DNA of 64,000 nucleotides from Chrysoperla carnea (Eukaryota; Arthropoda; Insecta; Neuroptera; Chrysopidae), in contig NC_058337.1 of assembly GCF_905475395.1 (NCBI RefSeq), positions 111,656,368-111,720,367 of the forward strand, given 5' to 3'. The notes beneath the pieces were generated by a model that did no database searches, was not told the origin of the DNA, and worked only from the letters and a program-made list of their open reading frames with translations. The position numbers and the translations under genes are program-made. This document shows positions 1 through 10,616 of this stretch, piece by piece. Each line of letters starts with the position of its first letter. Position 1 is the stretch's first letter.

Positions 1-642
1 CTTAAGTTTGAATTTCAATTTGTCATTAGTAAAAGTACTTTGTGTTTCCCAAATTGACTTTGTTGCATGTATATACATTATAAAACTTTAATTAATAAAA
101 ATTGCATCACTTTTATACCGGGACTATGATCTTGACGCAACACACATCAATTGTTGGGATTCTTTCAAAAAACATTTATAGTCTATGCCGTAAATTTTTA
201 TTCACATTTTAAATTTGATCGCAAATCAATATAAAACGAAATTACTTGATAAATGGCGTAGATTAGCATCTTTAAGTTCAATTTGAATCCAGACCCAATT
301 TACGAATAAAGTTTTTTTTTTGAAGTAAGCAAATGAGAATTATCGAGTTACAGGCTAAAAATGTGTTTTAAAGGAATTCAAACAATTGATGTGGGTTACG
401 TCAGAATAGAAACCTCGGGTTAAAAACAGGCCTATTTAGAAATTGTAAAAAATAAAAAAAACTAATTCCGAAATTTTCCATCATAAATTCGATCAAACTT
501 CAAGACTCAAATTTATTTGATAACTCAAATAACCAGCAAAATTGTTAGACAACCGCAACTCATTTCATAAATATCCAAATTTAAAAATTACCTTCGACTG
601 ATAATAATAAGAATGTCTGATACTGTGTTGACTAATTTCCAG
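1..642 (+). other. Intron upstream of the first visible OGDH exon
   Basis: AT-rich sequence with no open coding segment that I can support. It ends in an acceptor (TTTCCAG, AG at 641-642) right before the first OGDH exon, so I read it as the 3' part of an intron. The in-frame ATG at 613 lies before that acceptor and is therefore not a start. Confidence 0.6.
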
Positions 643-3600
643 GGTGCAGGTGACGTAAAATATCATTTAGGAACCACTGGCACATTTTTTAGTAAAACAG
701 CAAACAAAAAAGTACGTGTAACAGTTGTAGCAAATGCATCACATTTAGAAGCAGTCAATCCGATCGTTCTTGGGAGAGTAAAAGCAGAATTGGTACACAC
801 GAAAGATAAAAAAAAGGTACTGCCTATATTAATTCATGGTGATGCATCTTTCTCTGGCCAAGGAATATGTTTTGAAACAATACATTTAGCAAAAGTACCT
901 CATTACAAAGTATACGGAACTGTGCATATTATTTTTAATAATCAGATTGGTTTTACAACTGATCCACGATTCCACCGTTCATCTGCTTATTGCACGGATG
1001 TTGCAAAAGTTTCCAATTCACCGATAATTCATGTAAATGGTGATAATGTTGAGGCTGTTTTACAAGCATCCAAATTATTAACAGAATGTCGAATGAATTT
1101 TCTTGATCATGATGTTGTACTTGATATAATTGGTTATCGTCGACATGGTCATAATGAAGCTGATGAGCCCATGTTTACGCAACCATTAATGTATACAAAA
1201 ATTAAAGCATCCCCTACAAGTAAGTTCACCTGGTCTTATTTGTATTAATAGGAGCGATGGACAAAATCAATCTTGGTCTTGCTATTGTAAGGATGTAACC
1301 TCATGATGATAGTTGATGCTGGCTTTGAGCGTATTTTTATCTATTAGATAGTTGATACGTTCTTCGCTTCGACGCTTCTAAGTTTATTTCTGGATGGCAG
1401 GACGGCCTAAACTTACCACGTGACCTAACTTGACGCTCAAACTCAGCGTCAAGCATCAGCTTGAAAATACACCTTTAAACTTGCAAGATCATGACTACTT
1501 CCATAGAGTAATACCAAAATCCATAATTACTCTAGTCCTAAGTCGATACGTACTAGAATTTGAACTCTATTGTTGCTGCTATTTTATTTCAATTAAATAA
1601 ATTTTTCTTTGCACTTTTAAAACAAAATTTTACCTTTTAGTTTTAGAAAAGTATTATCGGGAATGTCTTAAAAACGATCTAACAACAAAAGAAGAACAAT
1701 TAAAGTATGAAGAAGATTTTCTTAAAATGTTGGAAGCAGAATATGAGAAAGGTAAAGCACAAACAGAAATTCATCCAGAAAATTGGGTTGAAATTAATTG
1801 GCCAACTTTCGGTGTTCCTACAAATGGTGAACCGCCAAAAACGGGCATAAGTGCTGATGTGATCAATCATATAGGTACTGTTTTTGCATCCCGCCCAACA
1901 GAATCAAACTTTGACTTTCATATAGGAATAACTAATATTTTAAACAAAAGAGTAAAATTACTTGAGGATAAGTCTGTAGATTGGGCTTTAGCTGAAGCCA
2001 TAGCAATTGGTTCGTTGTTAAAAGAAAATATTCATGTGCGACTTTCTGGTCAAGATGCACAGCGCGGTGTTTTTGATCAAAGGCATCATGTATTACATCA
2101 CCAGACTAAAGACAAGGTGGGTACAAATAGTTATACAATTAATTTGATCCAGATCTAGGCCATTTTAATATTCAAAGTAACTAAATATTCAAAGAATCCA
2201 CTAGAGAAGAAGTATAGTACAGAGGGAAGGATAAAAGAAAAGAGACGAAGCTTTTCTGTAGGATTGAACGTCATGAAATTGTTTAACATCTAATAACAAT
2301 TTCTTGTCGTGATCTGGCCTTATTTTATAAACTTTTTTTTTAAGAGTAAAAGTTCACTGCATTAAGATTTTCGTACCACTTAATCGTAGACAGCATGTAT
2401 TATTGCAGAAAAATGAGCGATAAAATATATTTTATTTCAGGTCACCTATGAACCATTGAATCATTTATACCCTTCTCAAGCACTTTATACAGTTTGCAAC
2501 AGCCCAACTGGTCAAAATGGTGTGTTGGGATTTGAATTGGGATACAGTACATATAGTCCTAATGCCCTTGTTATGTGGGAAGCACAATTTGGTGATTTTG
2601 TAAATAATGCTCAAGTTATCATAGATCAATTTATTAGTGGTGGCCAAGAAAAATGGGTTCGACAATCAGGTATAGTGTTATTGTTACCACATGGTATGGA
2701 AGGTCAAGGCTCTGAGTATTCAAATGCAAGACCTGAACGATTTTTACTTGGGTGTAATGATGAACCAAATGTATTCCCAGAAATGAATGCATTTTTCGAA
2801 ATGAATCAATTAAAGAAATGTAATTGGATTGTTGCAAACTGTTCCACACCAGCAAATTATTTTCATATTTTAAGAAGACAAATTAAGTTAGAATTTCGTA
2901 AACCGCTTATTTTATTTACACCAAAATCGTTGCTAAAACATCCAGCTTGTAAAAGTAGTTTCGAGGAAATGACTGAAAATACACAATTTCAAAGAGTCAT
3001 ACCGGATTTTAATCCAAATCAAGATAAAATATCAAAATTACTGTTCTGTAGTGGGCGAGTTTATTACGATATTATGGAAGAACGTGGAAAAAAGAAATTG
3101 AACGATGATATTGCAATTTGCCGAATTGAACAGGTTCGTTCTCCCTAAATTTCATTGTGTGTATGGTTAGGCATGCTTAACAGAGGTTGGGTCTGATAAT
3201 CAAACGACCGACATTTGCTTGAGGCGCCAAAATTATGCAATTACAAAATACTGACCTAACTGAACCCAGTATGAATTCGCTTACGTTTAATTAAAACGTA
3301 TTTTTAAGTAAATTATTTGTCACAAATTTCAAAAGAAAAAGCTTTTGTAAATGTCTAATTAAATTAGGATGTTGAGTAAATATTTTATCACACACTTCAC
3401 TTGAAAAAGCTCTTTTTCCAAATGAGTTCGTTTGTGTTTATTTAAATTCAAAATTAAAAAACTGTTTTTTTCACCATTAGTTCTTTAATGTTCTAAAACA
3501 TTTCAGAATAATTTTGAAAAGATCACAGATAGATAGATGATTTTCGCTAATAAAGGCATCAAAAAGAATAAACGCGCTAAAGCTAAGTTCAATTGGACAT

Positions 3601-3956
3601 CAGATACAAATTTTGCACTAATTTATTTTTTGTAATTCCTAGTTATCACCATTCCCATTTGATTTAGTAAAAGCAGAATATTTAAAATACAAAAATTTAA
3701 AGAGTGTTTGTTGGCTTCAAGAGGAACATAAAAACAGTGGACCTTGGATATATGTTAGACCACGATTTGCAGCAATTGGACTTAAAAACATAGAGTAAAT
3801 AAATAAAAACTAAAATTAGATTGTAAAATGTAAATTACCAAAATATCAAATTTTAGATATATTGGCAGAAGAACGAGTTCAGCTGCGGCAACTGGATTTC
3901 GACCGAAACACATACGTGAACTAGAAGAAATGATGAGAAATGCTATAATGATTTAA
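643..3956 (+). CDS. 2-oxoglutarate dehydrogenase E1 component (OGDH-like), 3' part of gene
   Basis: Thiamine-diphosphate E1 subunit of the mitochondrial 2-oxoglutarate dehydrogenase complex (TCA cycle). The 5' exons lie left of the window. Exons in phase: 643-1219, 1641-2116, 2441-3133, 3643-3794, 3857-3956 (stop TAA 3954-3956); 1998 nt, 665 residues. All introns are GT-AG. Visible family motifs: [12 protein letters not shown], the ThDP motif starting [10 protein letters not shown] and ending [101 protein letters not shown] and EEHKN. The deep match to OGDH rather than DHTKD1 is from memory of the family. The protein is divergent: the usual EHSSAR reads EYSNAR (codons 2714-2731). It may be a second, diverged OGDH paralogue such as insects are known to carry. 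Intron 3 holds a zinc-finger gene fragment. Confidence 0.93.
1276..1475 (+). repeat. Dispersed repeat in OGDH intron, related to 16863-17266
   Basis: Begins with the segment GATGTAACCTCATGATGAT and later contains CTGGATGGCAGGACGGCCTAA. Both are found, in the same order and orientation, in the 16863-17266 copy, where the second reads CCAGATGGCAGCACGGCCTAA. Both copies contain several TTGAGCGTC / GACGCT words. The family is not identified. Confidence 0.6.
3265..3455 (-). pseudogene. Decayed C2H2 zinc-finger gene fragment inside OGDH intron 3
   Basis: Read on the minus strand, this stretch closely resembles parts of the zinc-finger gene at 8269-9162. One part (about 3270-3335) matches the finger around 8536-8606. 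The rest (about 3350-3440) matches the region around 8715-8800, including the words TCTAATTAAATTAGG and TCACACACTTCAC. The intervening fingers are missing and the frame is broken. It is a partial, rearranged copy with no coding capacity. Confidence 0.7.
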
Positions 3957-4044
3957 AAGAAAAATGTCTAGATCTAATAATTGTATTTTATTGGCAAAAA
4001 ACCGATGCTTCATTGGTTGTATTTATTTGTACAAAACAATTTTT

Positions 4045-4050
4045 AATAAA
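4045..4050 (+). terminator. Poly(A) signal AATAAA of the OGDH gene
   Basis: Canonical AATAAA about 90 nt after the OGDH stop codon and before the foldback element that starts at 4141. Confidence 0.6.
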
Positions 4051-4140
4051 AAAAGGTTTTACCTGTTGTTTTATATAGACATTTATATCTTTTGGTGCAC
4101 TTGGAAGTTAATTTGAATAGGTCAATGCATAATGTATATA

Positions 4141-4891
4141 TAGTGTGTCCCCGGATAGAGGTAACTATACTTGTAAATTTTCTTATTTTGCATTTTATGA
4201 AGAAAAGTCATTCATTATAAGAAGTTTTGCTTATTCTGAAAAGTATATAGGCATACTTAAAACTTCTAAATAATGTACAGGGTATCCAAAAAATTGAAAT
4301 CACTATTTTTCTTTTTGGTAAACTAGCCTTCCTTTTTATAAGTTGACAAAATGTTACTAAGCAGAGTTACTCGCAATTAACAATTATGAATCTATACAAA
4401 ATATCAAGAAGATTCGTATACTTTAATTGTAGCATCATTTTTTATTTGAACAAAAGTTGTAATTACAAAGAAAAGTAATAAAGAAAATAATAATAAATCA
4501 ATTGACATGTGCTATTCCAGAGTGTATTTTTTTGTGGACTAAGTTAGAAAATTAAAAAGAAAATTTATTTTCTCGGATAAACATTCACTAAGAATTGAAT
4601 TGCCAAAGTTGGAAAGATCTTCTTGAAATTTTGTATAAAGTCATAATTGTTAATTTCGAACAACTTTTCTTAGTAACATTTTGTCAACTTATAAAAAGGA
4701 AGGCTAGTTTACCAAAAAGAAAAATAGTGATCTCAATTTTTTGGCTACCCTGTACATTATTTAGAAGTTTTAAATATGCCTACATATTTTTCAGAATAAG
4801 CAAAACTTCTTATAAAAAATGACTTTTTTTCTTAAAATGCAAAATAAGAAAATTTTTACAAGTATAGTTACCTCTATCTGGCGACACACTG
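4141..4891. mobile_element. Foldback (long inverted repeat) element, non-coding
   Basis: The left arm (about 4141-4412) and right arm (about 4613-4891) are near-perfect reverse complements over roughly 270 nt. For example, GCCTTCCTTTTTATAAGTTG on the left pairs with CAACTTATAAAAAGGAAGGC on the right. The termini are (T/C)AGTGTGTC, and each side is flanked by TA, consistent with a TA target duplication as in Tc1/mariner-type MITEs. There is no transposase. A short ORF inside (4595-4822) is a by-product of the arm sequence. Confidence 0.8.
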
Positions 4892-5013
4892 TATATATAT
4901 CAATGGTTTCTAATTCAATCTTTTTATAGTTAGTACAGTTCTTTACACGACTGATCAAAAAAAGTAGTGTAAAATGAGTTTAATGTTTTCAGAGTATGTT
5001 TTTTTATTCAACC

Positions 5014-5191
5014 CAAGAAGACTAGAAAACAGGAGAGTTAACTCTGGATTTCGACCATAGCGTATCATATTTTTCGACCATAGCCGTTGAAAGATACAAC
5101 GGAGATTTCCGCAGAGCCAATACGCATGGTTGTGAGATACATTGCATTGCCTGAGATCCTGGGTTAACTCTTCTCTTTTCTAGTCTTCAAG
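5014..5191. mobile_element. Short MITE with about 30-bp terminal inverted repeats
   Basis: The left end GAAGACTAGAAAA followed by GAGAGTTAAC is mirrored at the right end by GTTAACTCTTCTCTTTTCTAGTCTTC, with a few mismatches. The element is about 180 bp with no ORF. The interior has a small repeat (TTTCGACCATAGC twice). Target duplication is not clear. Confidence 0.65.
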
Positions 5192-5684
5192 ATTACACAA
5201 AATCTTCTAAATACCTGAAAAAATTGAATACCGCGGCATGGCGTATAATATCTTCATATTTATAAATATGAAGAAACAAATTTTCCCTCATTACAAACAA
5301 TATGGGTATCAAATTGAAATCCTTGATGAGCACATTCAAAAACTATATTATTGTATGCATCAATTTTACACAAAAAATTTAAAGTTAAAGTTAGTAGCAT
5401 GAAATTTTTTAAATAAAACTTATCACTAAAATGTATAAAATAACAATAAATAATTAAAAAACAAGAATACCTTGTCAAAAAACGAACTATACAGTAAAAA
5501 AAACAAATTTTCATTAGCGAAAGATCACTCATTTTCTCGTTAACAGATAAATGAAAATGTTTTATATAATTGGGCGACGTTCTGTAGAACACTTCTAAGA
5601 GATTCCCTTTCTACAATGAAACTAGTTTTACATTTTAGTATGAGTTAATTTATAAAAATTATTTATCTTTATTTTTGAGTTAAT
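5192..5684. other. Intergenic, nothing recognised
   Basis: AT-rich spacer between the small MITE and the decayed zinc-finger tail. Its longest ORF, a 110-codon minus-strand frame at 5260-5592, has biased low-complexity composition and no recognisable motif, so I do not call it a gene. Confidence 0.5.
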
Positions 5685-6107
5685 TATTTATTACAAATTT
5701 CGCAAGAAAAAAGTTTTATCCCGTATGAGTTTGTTTAAGTGTAATTTAAAAAAGCTTTTCCGTGTAAATAATTTATGAAAACTTCACATAATAATAGTTT
5801 TTCCCAGTGTGGATTCGTTTATGTCACTAAGTAAATCTTTTATCACACACTTCTCAAGGAAGGGTTCTTGTTTTAACTCTAGTATAAGTTCGTTTGTGCT
5901 GATCTAAATGTTGTTTCTGAAAAAAAATGTTTTATAAACAAAAAAAAACTTCATATTAAAAAGATTTTTCTTCAATACGAGGAGTTCGTTAGTGCTACTT
6001 TCGTTTTATATGTTATGTCTGACTAAGTTCTTTCTCCAAAATGAATTTGTTTGTAACTAAATTGCTTTTCAGCTCAAAATTTTATCACACACTTCTTAAG
6101 AACAAGG
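5685..6107 (-). pseudogene. Decayed C-terminal extension of the zinc-finger array
   Basis: Minus-strand remnants of about four to five further C2H2 fingers follow the present stop codon of the 6085-7509 gene. Recurrent words typical of the array (TTCGTTTGTG, TATCACACACTTC, TTTTTCCCAGT) recur at about finger spacing, but with indels and stops. A frame change near 6108 ends the last intact finger and gives the short foreign tail of the present protein. The ancestral array was therefore probably longer. Confidence 0.65.
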
Positions 6108-7509
6108 TTTTGACTCTAGTATGAGTTTGTTTGTGTTGAATTAAATGATGTTTCTGAATAAATGTTTTATTACACAACTCGCATGAAAAAGGTTTCACCC
6201 CAGTATGGATTCGTTTGTGTTTGTTTAAATTCTGTTTCTGATTAAATGTTTTATTACAAATTTCACACGAAAAAGGTTTTTCGTCCGTATGAGTTCGTTT
6301 GTGTTGATTTAAATTTTGTTTAAACTTAAATGATTGATTACAAATTTCACATGAAAATGGTTTTTCTCCAGTATGAGTTCGTTTGTGTTGATTTAATTGT
6401 TCTTCCTGAATAAATATTTTATCACATACTTCACATGAGAAACGTTTTTCTTCGATATGAATTCGTTTGTGTTGATTTAAATGATGTTTTAGATTAAACT
6501 TTTTATCGCAAATTTCGCATGAAAAAGGCCCTTCTTCAATATGAATTTGTTTATGCGTAACTAAATTGCTTTTCTGCGTAAATGTTTTATCACACACTTC
6601 ACATGAAAAAGGTTTTTCTCCAGTATGAGTTTGCTTGTGCTGATTTAAATGATGTTTTTGAATAAATGTTTTATTACACAACTCGCATGAAAAAGGTTTC
6701 ACCCCAGTATGAATGCGTTTGTGTTTGTTTAAATTTTGTTTCTGATTAAATGCTTTATTACAAATTTCACATGAAAAAGGTTTTTCTCCAGTATGCGTGC
6801 GTTTGTGTTGATTTAAATTTTGTTTATGATTAAATGTTTGATTACAAATTTCACATGAAAATGGTTTTTCTCCAGTATGAGTTCGTTTGTGTTGGTTTAA
6901 ATGTTGTTTCTGAATAAATGTTTTATCACACATTTCACACGAAAAAGGTTTTTCTCCCATATGAATTTGTTTGTGTTGTGTTAAATGATGTTTTCGACTA
7001 AACGTTTTATCACAAATTTCACATGAAAAAGGTTTTTCACCAATATGAGGTCGTTTATTTAAATTTTCCTCACGATTAAATGTTGTATCATTAATTTCAC
7101 ATGATAAAGATTTTTCTTCATTCTTAGTCCTATGATATTCTAAAATATTTTCATCAAATATTTCCTCCTTAATAATTAATTCAGTATTTAATTGTTCTTC
7201 AAGTTTAATACTTTCATATTTGTCCCTGAATAACGGATCATTTAGAAGAATTCCTCCGTGCTCTATTGTACCATTAGTTTCGTCCAATATTTCTTCTTTA
7301 ATTTGTTTGGGTTCCATTGCAGATTGTTCTTCAATTGATTCATATGCATTACTTTCATCAAACATTTCCTTTTTAATAATAAACTCTGTATTTAATTCAT
7401 TTAATTTGTTTTTTTTAATTTGCTCTTCACTTAAAAATAAACCAGTACTTACGAAATGAAATGAATTACTCGCCATTTTCTTTATATTAGTATAATAGAC
7501 CTTTTTCAT
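6085..7509 (-). CDS. C2H2 zinc-finger protein, 11 intact fingers
   Basis: Probable nuclear DNA-binding protein of 474 residues, uninterrupted frame. Residues 1-130 are acidic and finger-free, with several psi-K-x-E motifs (IKKE, IKEE twice, IKLE) that fit SUMO acceptor sites. A degenerate finger near 134-155 has lost its second cysteine. Eleven C2H2 fingers of 28 residues follow from about 161 to 468, of the form FSCExCxxxFxxxxxLxxHKxxH with mostly TGEKP linkers. Fingers 2-5 and 8-11 are close copies (6-finger period), so the array grew by block duplication. The translation may start at the internal Met12 (KKMASNSFHFV), since that motif is shared with the neighbouring paralogue at 8269-9162. 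The C-terminus (THTRVKTLFLRSV) looks frameshifted relative to the decayed fingers beyond. Target and function unknown. Confidence 0.85.
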   Translation of the reverse strand: MKKVYYTNIKKMASNSFHFVSTGLFLSEEQIKKNKLNELNTEFIIKKEMFDESNAYESIEEQSAMEPKQIKEEILDETNGTIEHGGILLNDPLFRDKYESIKLEEQLNTELIIKEEIFDENILEYHRTKNEEKSLSCEINDTTFNREENLNKRPHIGEKPFSCEICDKTFSRKHHLTQHKQIHMGEKPFSCEMCDKTFIQKQHLNQHKRTHTGEKPFSCEICNQTFNHKQNLNQHKRTHTGEKPFSCEICNKAFNQKQNLNKHKRIHTGVKPFSCELCNKTFIQKHHLNQHKQTHTGEKPFSCEVCDKTFTQKSNLVTHKQIHIEEGPFSCEICDKKFNLKHHLNQHKRIHIEEKRFSCEVCDKIFIQEEQLNQHKRTHTGEKPFSCEICNQSFKFKQNLNQHKRTHTDEKPFSCEICNKTFNQKQNLNKHKRIHTGVKPFSCELCNKTFIQKHHLIQHKQTHTRVKTLFLRSV

Positions 7510-8268
7510 GAAAAACAGAAATGCTTTTTGATAATTTTTTATGAAAATATAGGTCGACTAGAGCCTGTAACTCAAAAATTACGCATTTTTAACAATAAAA
7601 ACACCATGAACAAAATTGTTAAAAAGTCACAATATTTGAAATAATTTAAAAAGATTTTTTTGGCTCCACCGCACACGTGATTTGTGATGTCAATTCGACA
7701 AGCAATGACAATAAAACAGTGTCAACAGTCGTATTAATATATCATTATTATCAACTTTAAATGACGTCAAACCAACCTTCGTGTAACATAGTGTGTTTCC
7801 GGATCGTTTTCTCCAATTTGAATTTTAATGTCTGTTTTCAAAAAATATTTAAAATACATGATAATTTTGAGATATTTAAACGCAGTTTTTTGGTGCTCTC
7901 TGTTGATGACGTATAAGTACGTGATCTGTCAATTGGTGACAGTTCAATGTATAATTTACACTTCAAAAAAATGAATTTACAACACAGAATTTACACTCGT
8001 TATTATTAAGTTTTCTAATAAAAAACCGTGGAATAGTATAATTTAATGAAATACCATATAAAATTTAAGTAATTAATATCATACAGTCTGTCAATAAATT
8101 TGACAAGCCCGTACTTTGATGTCACGTCCGTATAAAAATTTGACTTTCGGTTTTAGAAATTTTTAAATGTCCTCACTGAATTTGGTTTTATGGTTTAGTT
8201 GAAATGTCCAGTCATTAAAGTTACGGAAGAAAAATATTTGAACCAAATTTAAATTTCATGAATATTCC
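7510..8268. other. Spacer between the two zinc-finger genes
   Basis: It should contain the promoter of the 6085-7509 gene and the 3' end of the 8269-9162 gene. I see no clear TATA box, gene or repeat. Short GACGTCA / TGACGTC-like words occur near 7760 and 7905 but are too weak to call. Confidence 0.4.
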
Positions 8269-9162
8269 CTAATGTGCGGTATGGGTTAGTTTATGTGAAA
8301 GTAGATTTCTTTTCGCAGCAAAATTTTTATCACACACTTCACATGAAAACGGTTTTTCTCCAGTGTGAGTTTGTTTGTGTTGGTTTAAATGTTGTTTCTG
8401 AATAAATGTTTTATCACACACTTCACATGAAAATGGTTTTTCTCTTGTATGGATTCGATTATGTCTAATTAAATCGTTTTTTTGAATGAATGATTTATCA
8501 CAAAACTCACATGAAAAAGGTTTTTCACCTGTATGAATTCGATTATGTTTAATTAAAACGTATTTTTGGGTAAATGATTTGTCACAAATTTCACAAGAAA
8601 ATGGTTTTTCTCCCGTATGAGTTCGTTTATGTGTAATTAAATAGCTTTTCTGTGTAAATGATTTATCACAAACTTCACAAACAAATGGTTTTTTCCCAGT
8701 ATGGATTCGTTTATGTCTAATTAAATTAGGCCGTTGTGTAAATATTTTATCACACACTTCACATGAAAAAGTTCTTTTTCCCATATGAGTTCGTTTGTGT
8801 TGATTTAAATGTTTTTTCTGAATAAATTTTTTATCACATACTTCACATGAAAAAGATTTTTCTTCACTATCAGTTCGTGGATGTTCTAAAACATTTCCAT
8901 CAAATTTTTCATCTTTAATAATTAATTCAGTATTTAATTGCTGTCCAAATTTTTGTCCATATTTGTGTTCTACCGTAACATCATTTTCTTCCAGTTTTTC
9001 TTCTTTAATTGGTACATACTCTATTGCATCATTTTCATCAAATATTTCCTTCTTAATAGTAGGTTCTGTATTTAATTCGTTTTCAAGTTGTTCTTGCTTG
9101 ATAAACAAGTCAATATTTACAAAATGAAATGAACTACTCGCCATTTTCTTTGTATTGTACAA
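8269..9162 (-). CDS. C2H2 zinc-finger protein, 7 fingers
   Basis: Probable nuclear DNA-binding protein, 297 residues, single uninterrupted frame. The N-terminal 100 residues are acidic with IKKE, IKEE and IKDE motifs (possible SUMO sites). The start KKMASSSFHFV matches the N-terminus of the paralogue at 6085-7509, so the two are tandem duplicates in the same orientation. Seven fingers run from about residue 103 to the end, each CExCxxxFxxxxxLxxHxxxH with TGEKP-type linkers; the first two linkers are altered (MGKRT, TGKKP). The true start may be Met7. No KRAB or ZAD domain is visible. A damaged piece of this gene sits in OGDH intron 3. Confidence 0.85.
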   Translation of the reverse strand: MYNTKKMASSSFHFVNIDLFIKQEQLENELNTEPTIKKEIFDENDAIEYVPIKEEKLEENDVTVEHKYGQKFGQQLNTELIIKDEKFDGNVLEHPRTDSEEKSFSCEVCDKKFIQKKHLNQHKRTHMGKRTFSCEVCDKIFTQRPNLIRHKRIHTGKKPFVCEVCDKSFTQKSYLITHKRTHTGEKPFSCEICDKSFTQKYVLIKHNRIHTGEKPFSCEFCDKSFIQKNDLIRHNRIHTREKPFSCEVCDKTFIQKQHLNQHKQTHTGEKPFSCEVCDKNFAAKRNLLSHKLTHTAH

Positions 9163-10289
9163 AATATTTAGGTGTATTGGATATATGCAGGATGAAGATC
9201 ATTTTAATAGATTTTAGTGTTTTGTTCAAATATGATAGTTCTAAATCCAGGGAATCCAAAATTCCATAAAAACAAAAATTTTTAAAAATACTATTGTGAT
9301 ATGTCCATCAACGTCAAATATTTGGGCCTTTGAAAATACACTACTGCTGGAATTGTTAACAGAGTGAGAACCACGTCTCAAAGTAGATTGACAAGGATAA
9401 TAATTGCCGAAGCATGGTTATAATACGCATGTCTTAATATACAACATAATATCTTGGCGCGTATTTAAAATAAGATTATACCACTTTTAAATAAAGTTAA
9501 AACAGTATATTTTGTACAAATTACCATTTTACCATTTAAAAAATTTTTTTTCATAGAACTGACACAAAAATATCTAACAATATTACTCGTTTGAATGTTA
9601 AAACCTTAAAACAAAATAAATTTTTATGTGCAGTTGTGATTGTGAAATATAAACAGATAATTGATGCAGCTGATTCCGGTCATACGGTCATGCTCATTGA
9701 ATACCATCCTTCGTTATTACGTGTTTTTCCGTCAGCTGTTTGAATATTGAATTTTTGTCTTTGTTAATCTACTCTGTGAAGCCAAAATATACATACTTAG
9801 TATACGTTGGGCTCATCTATTTAAAATATATGATCTAAGGTTTAGGCAAGTGAGCATATGACATCTGGTGTCAAAACATGTTACTACTTGCTGAATAATT
9901 AGGATACGTTCCGAATACTGAAAGTACTGGAAACGATGATCGCCCACAGTCCTTTCATTAATTTATAATAAATAACCACAGCTCCCAGCATTTTCAATAA
10001 TTTCCGTAGCCTCATAGCACAAAATTCGTATTCCTACGTAAAAAATTTGGACTGAAAATCAAAATGTTTCTTAAACTCTTTATTACAAACAATTAATCCT
10101 AATGGAACACGCCACCTCTAAAAAGTTCTTATGGAAGAGAACCCACTAGGTTGCAATTACGAAATTCATGTTTAAAACCCTCAAAAATACGAAGTTAGAT
10201 TACAGATCTTCACAATCCTCTAGATCTTCAGATCTTATAACTTTTTTATGGTCTTAATCATAATCATCACTAGAGAGTTTTTTGGGTCC
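9163..10289. other. Intergenic region upstream of the 7-finger gene
   Basis: No ORF or RNA gene that I can support. The part near 9163-9250 is expected to hold the promoter of the 8269-9162 gene, but no distinct core element is visible. Confidence 0.4.
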
Positions 10290-10500
10290 ATTCATACGAA
10301 TTTAAGCCTATCACACACATAAAACAAGTGAAAAAAAAACAATTGACTGAGTTAATTGTTGAAATACCATGTATAGACAGTGTTGATAACAATCGTTTGT
10401 TTTTTGAGGTCACGTAAATAAAAAAAAGATACCCACTTTTAAATATACACACACATAACTGATATTCCAATATTAATACATACTATAAAATTTTTCCAAG
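10290..10500 (-). repeat. Partial copy of dispersed repeat family A
   Basis: Contains AATTGACTGAGTTAATTG, then AAATACCATGTATAGACAGT and GTCACGTAAATA, then ATTAATACATACTATAAAAT. The same blocks occur in the same order at 14155-14400 and 32275-32500. The 66-codon ORF in it is also found, altered, in the 32265-32462 copy, so it belongs to the repeat and not to a gene. Confidence 0.7.
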
Positions 10501-10606
10501 TAAATCAAAAGTTAGTGGCACTGGCAAGCAAACTAAAAAGTTAGAGCAATAAGGCCTTTACTTAGAGCAATTTCGAGAATTTAAGTGGCCTTTACGGTGT
10601 AAAAAT

Positions 10607-10616
10607 GTATATAAAA
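10607..10616 (+). promoter_or_regulatory. Possible TATA box upstream of the TTF-module gene
   Basis: TATATAAAAG lies about 300 nt upstream of the 10920 start codon, with a pyrimidine-rich CTTAGCTC about 25-30 nt further on. The fit to a TATA box is good but the distance leaves a long 5' UTR, so this is only suggestive. Confidence 0.3.

Noticed and set aside
613-642. ATG at 613 as start of the OGDH protein
   Set aside because: It precedes the splice acceptor at 641-642, and the family needs several hundred more N-terminal residues, so it is intronic.
4595-4822. 75-codon ORF
   Set aside because: Lies in the right arm of the foldback element; composition follows the palindrome.
10270-10470. 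66-codon minus-strand ORF
   Set aside because: Belongs to dispersed repeat family A; the related frame at 32265-32462 is in another copy.
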